Assembly: GCF_016587435.1 (NCBI RefSeq)
Contig: NZ_BNJJ01000004.1
Span: 248,001 to 312,000 of the forward strand
Length of the DNA stretch: 64,000 nt
Direction: 5' to 3'
Source of the DNA: Dictyobacter formicarum
GTDB taxonomy: Bacteria > Chloroflexota > Ktedonobacteria > Ktedonobacterales > Ktedonobacteraceae
The position numbers were made by a program, and so were the translations under genes. The notes beneath the pieces were generated by a model, which was not told the DNA's origin, made no database searches, and was given only the letters and a program-made list of their open reading frames with translations. Positions 53,082 through 61,780 of the stretch are shown here, piece after piece; within the stretch, counting starts at the first letter, position 1; every line of letters begins with the position of its first letter.

Positions 53082-53792
53082 ATGACTTATACACGCCGAA
53101 ATATGGTTGAGGAACAACAAGAGGCCAGTCAAAAAATTAAACAACTTGCTGCTATTTGCGAGCAGCTTCATTTTCACCTGGATCCTATCGACTGGAAACA
53201 ATACGGAATGCGGGCAATAGTATATGTCAATGGTATTGAGATTGCTCCTCTGATAGAGTTTAACCAGTTCGAGGCTGATTCGGTTTTGCGGCGTGTGCGC
53301 ATCAATTTGTTAGCTCATGCAGCTTTGCAATACGTTCATGGCAATCCAAACCTCAAAGTGTTGATGTGGAGTCCCGTGGATGTTGCGAAGCCAGAAGAAT
53401 TTTTGAGCCTCTGGATCGTTACGTTGGAAACGGATGAGCGCATCGCGATTGCTGAGACGATTAAAAATGGACAGCGTGTCTATGAACCCTATGCATTCGA
53501 CGGTCATGATAAAGAACAGTGTGTCAGGCTTTTCGGTCCAGCTAGCGAAGGCGACTATCAGCCTGGTGAGATGGTTACTCTGAAAGAGCGCGAGCGCGAA
53601 TTTAAGGGCGAGATTCTTTATAGTATCCCTCCAGGTAAAGTAGTTACTAGCCGCAAACCCAATTCCAGGGGATATCACACAGTGGCTGGCACGGCTTCTA
53701 CAAGCGGTATTGCCGCCAGGTATATTGTGGATTGCAAAGATGGTTTCCCCCATATTGTTAATCAGTCACAGGTGAGCCGCCAGGCTTCTTAG
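53082..53792 (+). CDS. Hypothetical protein, 236 residues
   Basis: No family recognised. The protein looks globular: an N-terminal helix (EQQEASQKIKQLAAICEQLH), then mixed strands such as MRAIVYVNGIEIAPLIEFNQ and LKVLMWSPVDVAKPEEFLSL, and a beta-rich C-terminus (GYHTVAGTASTSGIAARYIV). No signal peptide or helix for the membrane. GAGGAG lies about 12 bases before ATG. Codon use is normal for the window, and a clear terminator follows, so it is likely real. Confidence 0.75.
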   Translation: MTYTRRNMVEEQQEASQKIKQLAAICEQLHFHLDPIDWKQYGMRAIVYVNGIEIAPLIEFNQFEADSVLRRVRINLLAHAALQYVHGNPNLKVLMWSPVDVAKPEEFLSLWIVTLETDERIAIAETIKNGQRVYEPYAFDGHDKEQCVRLFGPASEGDYQPGEMVTLKEREREFKGEILYSIPPGKVVTSRKPNSRGYHTVAGTASTSGIAARYIVDCKDGFPHIVNQSQVSRQAS

Positions 53793-53862
53793 TGCCATTT
53801 ATGGGTGCTGAGACTGGATTGAACACATATGGCGACTGTCGATTGAGACTTTTTGACCTCTA

Positions 53863-53887
53863 AAGCGCTGCAGCATCTGCAGCGCTT
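53863..53887 (+). terminator. Terminator after the 236-residue hypothetical gene
   Basis: Perfect 11-bp arms (AAGCGCTGCAG and its complement) around CAT, followed by GCTGCGTTTTGG. About 70 bases after the stop codon. Confidence 0.7.
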
Positions 53888-54107
53888 GCTGCGTTTTGGC
53901 TTCGGTGTTTTTCATGATATTATTGTTTGCTATCCCCGTTACCTTTTGATAACAGACTCCTCTCACCATAAGTTTTTCTCCATATGACCCTTTATATTAT
54001 TTTCAGAAGTTTTTTATGTGTTGTATTGATTGCATATACTATTGTATGTGATCAATACACATGTTTTCAACGTTATTGAGAATATTAGAGTAAAAGGGTT
54101 CAATGAT
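53888..54107. other. Spacer upstream of the orphan histidine kinase
   Basis: AT-rich, no gene. It presumably carries the kinase promoter; nothing clear enough to name was found. The upstream in-frame TTG codon (54030) is not supported as a start. Confidence 0.4.
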
Positions 54108-55208
54108 ATGCAACGCTTATTGTATCCAATCTTCATGATTACTTTGCGTGCGTACAATGTGTTCTGGCATAAACCTTTATTCGGATATATCGCCAGCGTT
54201 CTGCTGATTGCCGCAATGGTTCTTTTAAAATATGTTGATATCTTTCTGGCAAAGGCTCCCTACTTTGCTATTGCTCCTATGGGATTGGTCTCTACTGTTG
54301 TTGCCCTTAGCTGGGGCATCGGGCCGGGCCTGTTCTCGCTGGCATTGGGATTATTGGCCACGCAATATTTTATTGTTCCTGGAATTTTTACGCCCGATAT
54401 TGGCCGGGATACCGCGATTGGTGGCCCTTTTGTGGCTGTTGATTTCATTGTCATTGTGCTGGTTGCCAGGTTGGCAGTTGTTAACCAGCAACTCATTCGG
54501 GCCAATCAGGATCTGGGACAATCGGCCAATTTTAAGGATCAGTTTATTGCGCGCGCCACGCATGAGCTACGCACACCATTGACCACGATTCGAGGACAGG
54601 CACAACTGGCTTTGCGACGCTTGAGGAATTTCAAAGATGAGGTTTCTCAAGCTACTATACAGAGGCATTTCGAGAAGATGGATGGGCGGGCCGCAGATAT
54701 GCAATTATTGTTGGATGATCTGCTGGATCTTAATAGTCTGCGTGCCGGGACGCTGCCTCTACACTTTGGGACCTGTGATATGGTAGAAATAGCTCAGGAC
54801 GTGGTGGCGGAACAGCGTGAGGTTTCTAATCGAGCTATCACTTTCAATGAGACGGGATCACGAGTTTCTCTCTATGCTGATAAGAAGCGGCTATCACAGG
54901 TTGTCACGAACCTTATTAGCAATGCGATCAAGTATTCAACTGAGGACACAGTGATTACTGTTGATGTGGATCAGGGGCCGCGCGAGGTGGTGCTGCGGGT
55001 ACACAACGAGGGCCCTCAACTATCCGCTACCTCCTTAAGTCGCGCCTTTGATATATTTTATCGTGCTCCAGAGGCTGAAGCCACTCAAACAGGCTGGGGA
55101 ATTGGCCTGACGATCAGTAGAGAAATTGTTGAACAGCACCATGGCCGTATCTGGGCTGAGGCTTCTCCAGGCGGTGGCGCCACCTTTTTTGTCGCTATTC
55201 CCGTATAA
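54108..55208 (+). CDS. Orphan sensor histidine kinase with KdpD-like DUF4118 membrane domain
   Basis: 366 residues. Four membrane helices (about 26-120) in the DUF4118 arrangement, as in the membrane part of KdpD. Then the H box ATHELRTPLTTIRGQ (His152), N box LISNAIKYS, and GWGIGLTISREIVEQHHGRI. The G1-box region is slightly diverged (RVHNEGPQLSATS in place of DxGxGI), so ATP binding deserves a check. ATG 54108 has AAAAGGG 9-10 bases upstream. There is no response regulator nearby, so its partner lies elsewhere. Confidence 0.92.
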   Translation: MQRLLYPIFMITLRAYNVFWHKPLFGYIASVLLIAAMVLLKYVDIFLAKAPYFAIAPMGLVSTVVALSWGIGPGLFSLALGLLATQYFIVPGIFTPDIGRDTAIGGPFVAVDFIVIVLVARLAVVNQQLIRANQDLGQSANFKDQFIARATHELRTPLTTIRGQAQLALRRLRNFKDEVSQATIQRHFEKMDGRAADMQLLLDDLLDLNSLRAGTLPLHFGTCDMVEIAQDVVAEQREVSNRAITFNETGSRVSLYADKKRLSQVVTNLISNAIKYSTEDTVITVDVDQGPREVVLRVHNEGPQLSATSLSRAFDIFYRAPEAEATQTGWGIGLTISREIVEQHHGRIWAEASPGGGATFFVAIPV

Positions 55209-55475
55209 AAAGAATAGTTGACAAAATATATCAGGATTGTTATGATTAACTCATAAGCGATTATTGTTCCTCTTTGTATGGAGTTTGTTATTATAGTTAA
55301 TACATTTGTTTGCGTGGATGTACGTTGCAGGTGAGATATTATTTAATATATTGATAAATAATTATTGTGATTTTCAGTAAAGTTGCTCTCTGCTTTCGAA
55401 ACGGAAAAAAAGAGGAAATATCACAAAGTTGATCTGCCATTTGCACTGGCATTCCGCGCATAGCAGGTGTGGGCC
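55209..55475. other. AT-rich region upstream of metQ
   Basis: No gene and no SAM riboswitch core was found, although the downstream genes are of a methionine importer. GAAACGGAAAAAAAGAGG is a purine-rich stretch of unknown meaning. Confidence 0.4.
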
Positions 55476-55499
55476 AGGTTCTGCTGGCCAGCAGAACCT
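55476..55499. promoter_or_regulatory. 24-bp perfect palindrome just before metQ ribosome binding site
   Basis: The half is AGGTTCTGCTGG and the other half is exactly complementary, without a loop. It ends 6 bases before AGAAGGG of metQ. It could be an operator or, in the RNA, a hairpin near the ribosome binding site. Confidence 0.5.
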
Positions 55500-55520
55500 A
55501 TTCAGAAGGGAAAATACCTC

Positions 55521-56348
55521 ATGCGCTCGTTGAAGTTTAATCTGGTCATCTTATGCGCATTGATGGCCACCGTTTTTGCAGCCTGTGGTGGAAGTAGTAC
55601 CAGTTCATCTAATGGAAATGGGCCAATTACCATCAAGGTTGGTGCTGCACCCACCCCTCATGCCGAAATTCTTCGCTACATCAATGATAATCTGGCGGCT
55701 AAAGCCGGCCTGAACATCCAGGTTGTCGAGTTTACGGATTATGTGCAGCCCAACCTGGCACTGCAAGATGGTCAAATTGATGCTAACTTCTTCCAGCATA
55801 TTCCCTATATGGAAGACTTCAATCAGCAGCATGGCATGAATATGGTCGCAGTGACGAAAGTACACATTGAGCCGCTTGGCATCTATTCGCATAAAGTGAA
55901 GTCCTTGAACGAGGTTGCCAGTGGTTCTGTCGTCGCAATCCCAAACGATGTCACCAACGGTGGTCGCGCCCTGCAACTGCTGGCCGATCATGGCTTGATC
56001 AAGTTAAGAAATGGTGCTGGCACCAGCGCCACCACCCATGATATTGTCAGCAACCCTAAAAATTTACAGATCAAAGAGTTGGAAGCAGCTCAGTTGCCCC
56101 GCTCGCTGGATGATACAACCCTCTCAGTGATCAATGGTAACTATGCTTTGAGTGTCGGCCTGACGCCAGCTAAAGACGCTCTGGCGCTAGAAAAAGGCCA
56201 GGGCAATCCTTATGCTAATGTGTTAACTGTCCTGAAGGGCCACGAGAATGATCCAGGTGTCACCAAATTGGCGAAACTGCTCAATTCTCCTGAAGTCAAA
56301 AAATTCATTGAAGATAAATATAAAGGATCGGTCATTCCTGCTTTCTAA
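55521..56348 (+). CDS. metQ: Methionine ABC importer, substrate-binding lipoprotein (NlpA/MetQ family)
   Basis: 275 residues. Lipobox FAAC (Cys22) after a hydrophobic segment, then the family start ITIKVGAAPTPHAEIL, the typical VEFTDYVQPNLALQDGQIDA, FFQHIPYMEDFNQQ, and EPLGIYSHKV. The last helix ending FIEDKYKGSVIPAF is standard. Binds methionine outside the membrane and delivers it to MetI. ATG 55521 has AGAAGGGA about 9 bases upstream. metN and metI follow 413 bases later on the same strand, after a composite repeat and a leader hairpin. Confidence 0.93.
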   Translation: MRSLKFNLVILCALMATVFAACGGSSTSSSNGNGPITIKVGAAPTPHAEILRYINDNLAAKAGLNIQVVEFTDYVQPNLALQDGQIDANFFQHIPYMEDFNQQHGMNMVAVTKVHIEPLGIYSHKVKSLNEVASGSVVAIPNDVTNGGRALQLLADHGLIKLRNGAGTSATTHDIVSNPKNLQIKELEAAQLPRSLDDTTLSVINGNYALSVGLTPAKDALALEKGQGNPYANVLTVLKGHENDPGVTKLAKLLNSPEVKKFIEDKYKGSVIPAF

Positions 56349-56640
56349 GAAAAGGGACACACTCCCATGATCATGGGAATCACGTTATGCGCCAGCCTGG
56401 AGGCGTTGACGCCCCCAATCTCTTTTTTATGTTGGTGCAAAAAGTGCGCACAGCGCACTTTTTGCACCAACATAAAAAACCTGTTTTGAGCTCCGCAGGA
56501 GCGTAGTGTCATAGGTGCTGACGAGCATGCCGGGGGCATGACGAGCATGCCGGGGGCATGATCTCCTCCTCCTCCTCCTTGCCTCAGCTTGAAGGCGCGC
56601 AAAGCATGGCATTCAGACACATTCTAAGCAGTTATTCTGA
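56349..56640. repeat. Composite repeat copy C with long right module
   Basis: Palindrome arms 56423-56449 and 56453-56479 (27 bp, perfect, 3-base centre); left flank GGCGTTGACGCCCCCAATCTC; right module from 56485 with GAGCTCCGCAGGAGCGTAGT, two hairpins GCATGCCGGGGGCATG in tandem, a CTCCT tract and TGCCTCAGCTTGAAGGCGCG. The right module matches 26122-26265. Between metQ and metN. Confidence 0.9.
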
Positions 56641-56677
56641 TCGTTGGCTGTCTTTGTGTCCAAGGGTGTAGATGCAT

Positions 56678-56733
56678 AGCCTCCATCGTACTGTATCGTA
56701 CTGTTAAGAGCGTGATCAGTAATGATGGAGGCT
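56678..56733 (+). promoter_or_regulatory. Leader hairpin with T-tract upstream of metN (attenuator candidate)
   Basis: AGCCTCCATC pairs with GATGGAGGCT, extended inside by TACTG/CAGTA; TTTT overlaps and follows the right arm. It ends 28 bases before the metN start codon. The inner part holds a repeated CGTACTGT. It might control metN and metI separately from metQ. Confidence 0.55.
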
Positions 56734-56761
56734 TTTGGTAGCATTTGCCAGGGGAAATGTG

Positions 56762-57742
56762 ATGATAACAATTACTGATTTGAGAAAAGTATATGGCCAG
56801 GGCGAAAAAGCAATTGTCGCGCTGGACGATGTTAGTTTAGAGGTACCCAGGGGCGAAATTTTTGGCGTGCTGGGACAAAGTGGCGCCGGGAAAAGTACAT
56901 TGATTCGTTGTGTTAACCTTCTGGAACGGCCAACCACGGGCCGTATTTTCGTTAATGAACAGGACATTACCACGCTGAGCGGGACCGCTCTGCGCAAGGC
57001 ACGTCAGCGTATAGGTATGATTTTTCAGCACTTTAATCTGCTGAGTTCACGCACGATTGCGGATAATGTAGCCTTTCCACTTGAGGTGATGGGATATAGC
57101 CGGGCGGCACGCCGGGAACGGGTAAGAGAATTATTGGCGCTGGTTGGATTGGAGCAGCGTGCTCACGCGTATCCAGCGCAGCTTTCAGGAGGACAGAAGC
57201 AGCGCGTGGGTATTGCGCGTGCGCTGGCCGGTGAGCCTGATGTACTTCTCTCAGATGAGGCTACCTCAGCTTTAGATCCGCAGACGACCCATTCTATTCT
57301 GGAGTTGCTGCAAGATCTGAATCGGCGTATGGGTTTGACGATCCTTTTAATTACGCATGAGATGGGCGTGGTTAAGCAAATCTGTCACCAGGTAGCTATT
57401 TTAGAGGCTGGAAAAACCGTTGAGCAGGGCCGCGTCAGTGATCTGGCTGCCCGCCCCGAGTCCCGCTTAGCTCAAAGCCTTTTTCCTCGTCCCCAGAGCT
57501 ATGTGGCGCAGCCCGGTGCCCGGGTGGTCACTATTTCGTTCGCAGGCCATAATGCGGATGAGCCAGTACTCTCAAATTTGATTCGGCGCTTTGATTTAAA
57601 TGTGAATATCCTGGGCGGCAATATCGAAAAATTCGGCGACCAGCGTATCGGACAGCTGCAGGCAGAATTTGTTGGCGAGCAATTTGATGCGGCACTGGAT
57701 TACTTGAAGAGTCTGGGGCTACGCGTGGAGGTGAATGTCTGA
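56762..57742 (+). CDS. metN: Methionine ABC importer, ATPase
   Basis: 326 residues. Walker A GQSGAGKST (38-46), Q-loop IFQHFNLL, signature LSGGQKQR, Walker B VLLSDEATSALD and switch His in LLITHEMG. The C-terminal NIL domain (from about 248) senses methionine in this family, with FAGHNADEPVLSNLIRRFD. ATG 56762 follows AGGGGA by about 7 bases. The stop TGA overlaps the ATG of metI by one base, showing coupling. Works with metI and metQ to import methionine. Confidence 0.94.
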   Translation: MITITDLRKVYGQGEKAIVALDDVSLEVPRGEIFGVLGQSGAGKSTLIRCVNLLERPTTGRIFVNEQDITTLSGTALRKARQRIGMIFQHFNLLSSRTIADNVAFPLEVMGYSRAARRERVRELLALVGLEQRAHAYPAQLSGGQKQRVGIARALAGEPDVLLSDEATSALDPQTTHSILELLQDLNRRMGLTILLITHEMGVVKQICHQVAILEAGKTVEQGRVSDLAARPESRLAQSLFPRPQSYVAQPGARVVTISFAGHNADEPVLSNLIRRFDLNVNILGGNIEKFGDQRIGQLQAEFVGEQFDAALDYLKSLGLRVEVNV

Positions 57743-58410
57743 TGGATTGGAATTACTGGTCATATTTAATACCGGATCTGTTGCAGGCTACGCAGGATAC
57801 TTTATGGATGGTGGTGATCTCTACTCTCTTTACGGTCCTCTTTGGCTTGCCACTGGGTGTTTTACTGGTGATTACAGACCGCAACGGCCTGTTTCAGCTC
57901 TCCTGGTTGCATCAGATCCTGGGATTTATTGTCAATATCGGTCGGTCGCTGCCCTTTATTATTCTCCTGGTTGCCATTACTCCCTTTACCCGCCTGATGG
58001 TTGGAACGACTATTGGGACTTCGGCGGCCATTGTGCCTCTGACTGTGGCGGCTATTCCTTTCTTTGGACGTGTGTCGGAGACCTCGCTGCGTGAGGTGGA
58101 TGGAGGCGTGGTGGAGGCTGCTAAGTCTATGGGCTGCAATAACTGGCAGATCATTCGCAAAGTGCTGATTCCGGAGGCGCTGCCCTCGTTGATTCTCGGT
58201 GTGACCATCACGATTATCAGCCTGATTGGTTATTCTGCGATCGCTGGAGCGGTTGGCGCTGGCGGCCTGGGCGACCTGGCTATTCGCTATGGCTACCAGC
58301 GCTTTGAGACGCCTGTGATGGTCGTGACCGTGGTATTGTTGATCGTGCTGGTACAGATTATTCAATGGGGCGGTAACAGGTTGGCGCGCAGATTGACGCG
58401 ACATGCATAA
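57742..58410 (+). CDS. metI: Methionine ABC importer, permease
   Basis: 222 residues with five membrane helices. Family hallmarks: NIGRSLPFIILLVAITPFTR, VPLTVAAIPFFGRVSETSLR, and the coupling loop EAAKSMGCNNWQII. Pairs with MetN to form the transporter; MetQ delivers the substrate. Last gene of the unit. The hairpin at 58532-58562 may end transcription. Confidence 0.94.
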   Translation: MDWNYWSYLIPDLLQATQDTLWMVVISTLFTVLFGLPLGVLLVITDRNGLFQLSWLHQILGFIVNIGRSLPFIILLVAITPFTRLMVGTTIGTSAAIVPLTVAAIPFFGRVSETSLREVDGGVVEAAKSMGCNNWQIIRKVLIPEALPSLILGVTITIISLIGYSAIAGAVGAGGLGDLAIRYGYQRFETPVMVVTVVLLIVLVQIIQWGGNRLARRLTRHA

Positions 58411-58531
58411 ATGCATATTGCCGAACGATACCCACGCGATAATCTTTAGGAATAAATATATAGCCAGCATGGTTCTAAATAAAGTAACATCTAAATATTC
58501 AATACATACGTGGAACTTATAGATAAACTGT

Positions 58532-58562
58532 AACGCACAGGTGCCTTGAGTACCTGTGCGTT
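58532..58562 (+). terminator. Hairpin terminator downstream of metI
   Basis: AACGCACAGGT pairs with ACCTGTGCGTT around 9 bases. It lies 122 bases beyond the metI stop. No long T-tract, so the effect may be partial. Confidence 0.55.
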
Positions 58563-58581
58563 GCTAGCGAGACAGGTCCAT

Positions 58582-58609
58582 TTGGCCGCAACCATGGTTG
58601 TGCTATAAT
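58582..58609 (+). promoter_or_regulatory. Promoter candidate for the peptide-binding lipoprotein
   Basis: An extended -10 TGCTATAAT (58601-58609) has TTGGCC 16 bases upstream of TATAAT. It lies about 60 bases before the start codon. Confidence 0.5.
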
Positions 58610-58670
58610 TGCAAATTTCCGTATAGTATTGTGTTTCAGCGTACTTGTAACAGAAAGCGAGTATTTATTT

Positions 58671-60308
58671 ATGTCTTCATGGCGGAGCAAATTTCCGCAT
58701 TCACTTTCCTTGCTCTTGCTGATAGCTGTAGTTGTACTGCTCAGCGCCTGTGGTGGAGCGACGACTAGCACACCTAGTAAGAGCAATACCACTCCCGGCA
58801 CCAATCAGGTCCTGCGTTTCCCAAATGTCGGAACCGCCGATATCGGTAAACTCGATCCAGCCAGCGGCCCCGACTCCAACTCTAATCAGGCCATTGATAT
58901 GATTTTCAGCGGGCTGGTGCGACCAGATAAAGATCTAAAAGCACAGCCTGATCAGGCCACCTCATGGGACGTGTCAAAAGATAACAAAGTTTATACTTTT
59001 CACCTTCGCAATGACATTACCTTTTCTGATGGCACCCCGGTTACGGCACAGTCCTATGTCTATACCTGGACTCGCGCCTTATTGCCAGAAGTAAAGTCAC
59101 CCGTTGGGCCGGTATTGGAAGAAGCCATTCAGGGTGCTAATGATGTTATTACTGGCAAGACCAAAACCCTGACCGGCGTTAAAGCGCTGGACGATCATAC
59201 CTTACAGGTCACGCTGGTTCGTCCCACCTCTTATTTTCTGCAATTGCTGACGGTTTCTCTGTTTCAGCCTTTGAATCAGAAAGTAATCGAGCAATACGGA
59301 CAGACAGATTGGGTTAACCATGTTGCTGGTAGTGGCATTGGCACCGGACCATTCATGGTGAAATCGTGGCAGCATGGGGTACAGATGACATTTGTTCCCA
59401 ATCCACATTATTATGGTAAGAAAACGCAGCTCAAAGAAGTACAGATGTCCTTTGTGCGCGACGTGTCAACCGCGTTCAAGGCCTATCAGGCTGGTCAATA
59501 TGACCTGGTCTGGGATTTGAACTCTACCGACCAGTTGCAGGCGCAGAGCATGCCTGGTTTTGTACGCAAGCCAGTTCTGGAGAGCGATCTCCTTTTCTTT
59601 AACAATAAGATTGCTCCTTTTGACAAAGTGGCGGTGCGCCAGGCTTTTGCCGCCGCCATCGATAAACAGGCTATCGCCAAGTCCATCTTCCATGATACTG
59701 TGACTCCTGCCAGCACAATCATTCCTCCAGGTATGCCTGGCTCCCAGGCTAATTATCCTGGTATCCCTTTTGATCCCACCAAAGCTAAAGCATTGTTGAA
59801 GAGTGCCTACCCGGACGTTAGTAAGGTTCCCCCCATTACGTTTTCCTATCCATCGTCTCAGGTCACACCTGAACTGGCCGAGGCTTTGCAGCAGATGTGG
59901 CAGGATAATCTGGGTGTTAAGGTAAAACTTAACTCTGAGGAATTAACAAGTTATAACGCCGAAACCACCAAGCGCACCGTACAATTTGGCTTTACGCAGT
60001 GGGGCGTCTACTTCCCGGATCCTTACGAATGGTTAGATCTCAGCTTGCTCTCGAGTTCCGCCAACAACAACGGCAACTGGAGCAATCCTGATTTTGACAA
60101 GACCGTTGCTCAGGCCGAGCAAACCTCTGGCGACGCTCGCCTGGCCCTGTATGCTAAAGCTGAACGGATCGCCATCGATAACGTTGGCTGGTTGCCGATC
60201 GACCACCAATCAGCGGCAGCCATCATCCCGAGCAAAATCCATGGCCTGACCATGAACAGCAACGGCCTCTACTTCGGCGACTGGTCCGATATCTATCTGA
60301 CCAAATAG
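58671..60308 (+). CDS. Peptide/oligopeptide ABC transporter substrate-binding lipoprotein (family 5)
   Basis: 545 residues. Lipobox LSAC (Cys25), then LRFPNVGTADIGKLDPASGP, the typical opening of SBP family 5 (OppA/DppA type). Landmarks include YTFHLRNDITFSDGTPVTAQ, GTGPFMVKSWQHGVQMTFV and FNNKIAPFDKVAVRQAFAAA. It binds oligopeptides for uptake, but no permease or ATPase is next to it, so it must use a transporter encoded elsewhere or act as a receptor. ATG 58671 has a weak GAAAGCGAG 10 bases upstream; ATG or GTG codons upstream are not supported. A strong terminator follows. Confidence 0.92.
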   Translation: MSSWRSKFPHSLSLLLLIAVVVLLSACGGATTSTPSKSNTTPGTNQVLRFPNVGTADIGKLDPASGPDSNSNQAIDMIFSGLVRPDKDLKAQPDQATSWDVSKDNKVYTFHLRNDITFSDGTPVTAQSYVYTWTRALLPEVKSPVGPVLEEAIQGANDVITGKTKTLTGVKALDDHTLQVTLVRPTSYFLQLLTVSLFQPLNQKVIEQYGQTDWVNHVAGSGIGTGPFMVKSWQHGVQMTFVPNPHYYGKKTQLKEVQMSFVRDVSTAFKAYQAGQYDLVWDLNSTDQLQAQSMPGFVRKPVLESDLLFFNNKIAPFDKVAVRQAFAAAIDKQAIAKSIFHDTVTPASTIIPPGMPGSQANYPGIPFDPTKAKALLKSAYPDVSKVPPITFSYPSSQVTPELAEALQQMWQDNLGVKVKLNSEELTSYNAETTKRTVQFGFTQWGVYFPDPYEWLDLSLLSSSANNNGNWSNPDFDKTVAQAEQTSGDARLALYAKAERIAIDNVGWLPIDHQSAAAIIPSKIHGLTMNSNGLYFGDWSDIYLTK

Positions 60309-60330
60309 CCTGCCGAATCACCAAACAATT

Positions 60331-60362
60331 CCGACTACTCATTTTGAGTAGTCGGTTTTTTT
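60331..60362 (+). terminator. Intrinsic terminator after the peptide-binding lipoprotein
   Basis: CCGACTACTCA pairs with TGAGTAGTCGG around TTT, followed by seven T. A textbook rho-independent terminator, 22 bases after the stop. Confidence 0.92.
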
Positions 60363-60443
60363 ATGTCGATCGAGGTTGATAAATGTTGTATAAAAATGTT
60401 AAGCTTATCCACAAAGTAAGCAACTGGCTAGAAAAGGGGAATT

Positions 60444-61646
60444 ATGTCAAACATCACGATTAGAGATGTTCGCGTCATCCTTACCATGCCAGACACCAGT
60501 CGTCTGGTCATCGTTAAAGTTGAAACAAGCGAACCAGAACTCTACGGAGTTGGTTGTGCCACCTTTACCCAGCGTCCATTAACGGTGCGTTCTGCGGTTG
60601 AGGATTACCTCAAGCCTTTTTTGCTGGGCAAAGATGTTATGCGCATCGAAGATCTCTGGCAAACTATGTATCAGAACTCTTACTGGCGCAATGGACCTAC
60701 CCTCAATAACGCAATTTCGGGGGTGGACATGGCACTGTGGGATATCAAGGGCAAACTGGCGGGTATGCCTGTGTATGAGCTGCTGGGCGGCAAGTGCCGC
60801 GAAGCGGCGGCCGTCTATCGTCATGCAGACGGACGTAATGAGGCGGAGATACTGGAAAATGTGCAGGCTTACATGGAGCAGGGATACCAGCATATTCGCT
60901 GCCAGTGGGGTGGTTACGGTGGACGTACCGAGTTAAAGGTTCCACCAGAGCAATCTCTGCCGGGCGCCTATTATGATCCTCAGGCTTATGCACGCAGCGT
61001 GCCGCGCCTATTTGACTATTTGCGCAGTCACCTGGGATATGCGATAGAGCTTTTGCATGATGTACATGAGCGCCTGCCACCCATCGAAGCTATACAACTG
61101 GCGAAACAGCTTGAACCCTATCGGCTCTTCTTCCTGGAAGATCCATTTCCACCTGAACAGAACGACTATTTTGCCATGTTGCGTCAACAATGTGCCACCC
61201 CCATTGCCATGGGTGAACTGTTTAACAATCCTCATGAATGGATTCCTTTGATTACCAATCGCTGGATCGACTTTATTCGTGTGCATATCAGCCAGATTGG
61301 TGGTCTGACGCCCGCGAAAAAGCTGGCCACGCTCTGCGAAGCCTTTGGTGTGCGCACCGCCTGGCACGGTCCTGGCGATACTTCGCCGGTTGGACATGCG
61401 GCCAACCTGCACCTGGATCTCAGTAGCCATAACTTTGGCATTCAAGAGGGCCACGCCTTTAGCGAGCAGGAACGTGAAGTTTTCCCGGGCTGTCCAGAGC
61501 TGCGCGGCGGCTATCTCTACGCGAATGAGAAGCCCGGCCTGGGCATCGATATCGACGAGAAACAGGCCGCCCGCTATCCTTGCTCAGATGGTCCCCCCGA
61601 GTGGACACTGGCCCGCACCTGGGACGGCACCGCAGCCAGACCATAA
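60444..61646 (+). CDS. Enolase-superfamily dehydratase (ManD/RspA subgroup)
   Basis: 400 residues. The N-terminal capping domain is followed by a (beta/alpha)7beta barrel. Likely metal ligands are Asp206 in ELLHDVHER, Glu232 in FFLEDPFP and Glu258 in AMGELFNNP; His208 and His308 (TAWHGPGDTSP) are the acid/base candidates. The YQHIRCQ segment and the final KPGLGIDIDEKQAARYP match D-mannonate/D-altronate dehydratase-like (ManD, RspA) proteins. It dehydrates an aldonic or uronic acid-derived sugar acid; several members of the subgroup have low activity, so the substrate is uncertain. No sugar operon is adjacent. The ribosome binding site is AAAAGGGG. Confidence 0.9.
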   Translation: MSNITIRDVRVILTMPDTSRLVIVKVETSEPELYGVGCATFTQRPLTVRSAVEDYLKPFLLGKDVMRIEDLWQTMYQNSYWRNGPTLNNAISGVDMALWDIKGKLAGMPVYELLGGKCREAAAVYRHADGRNEAEILENVQAYMEQGYQHIRCQWGGYGGRTELKVPPEQSLPGAYYDPQAYARSVPRLFDYLRSHLGYAIELLHDVHERLPPIEAIQLAKQLEPYRLFFLEDPFPPEQNDYFAMLRQQCATPIAMGELFNNPHEWIPLITNRWIDFIRVHISQIGGLTPAKKLATLCEAFGVRTAWHGPGDTSPVGHAANLHLDLSSHNFGIQEGHAFSEQEREVFPGCPELRGGYLYANEKPGLGIDIDEKQAARYPCSDGPPEWTLARTWDGTAARP

Positions 61647-61649
61647 CAC

Positions 61650-61690
61650 TACAGCCCTGCGCAAGAGTATGTGCCCTGCGCAGGGCTGTA
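61650..61690 (+). terminator. Hairpin after the dehydratase gene
   Basis: Perfect 14-bp arms (61650-61663 and 61677-61690), GC-rich core ACAGCCCTGCGCA, loop of 13 bases. No T-tract. It lies right after the stop codon. Confidence 0.65.
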
Positions 61691-61780
61691 CACTATGCCG
61701 CACCTGATCCGATCAAGATTTTACGCGACAATTTTATATATATATGCGTTTTTTTCTCTTTTATAGATGAGGTATTATCT

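Noticed and set aside
55209..55520. SAM riboswitch before metQ
   Set aside because: No S-box core sequence or matching stem arrangement.
57735..58094. Alternative frame over the start of metI
   Set aside because: Shadow of metI, which has all family motifs and is coupled to metN.
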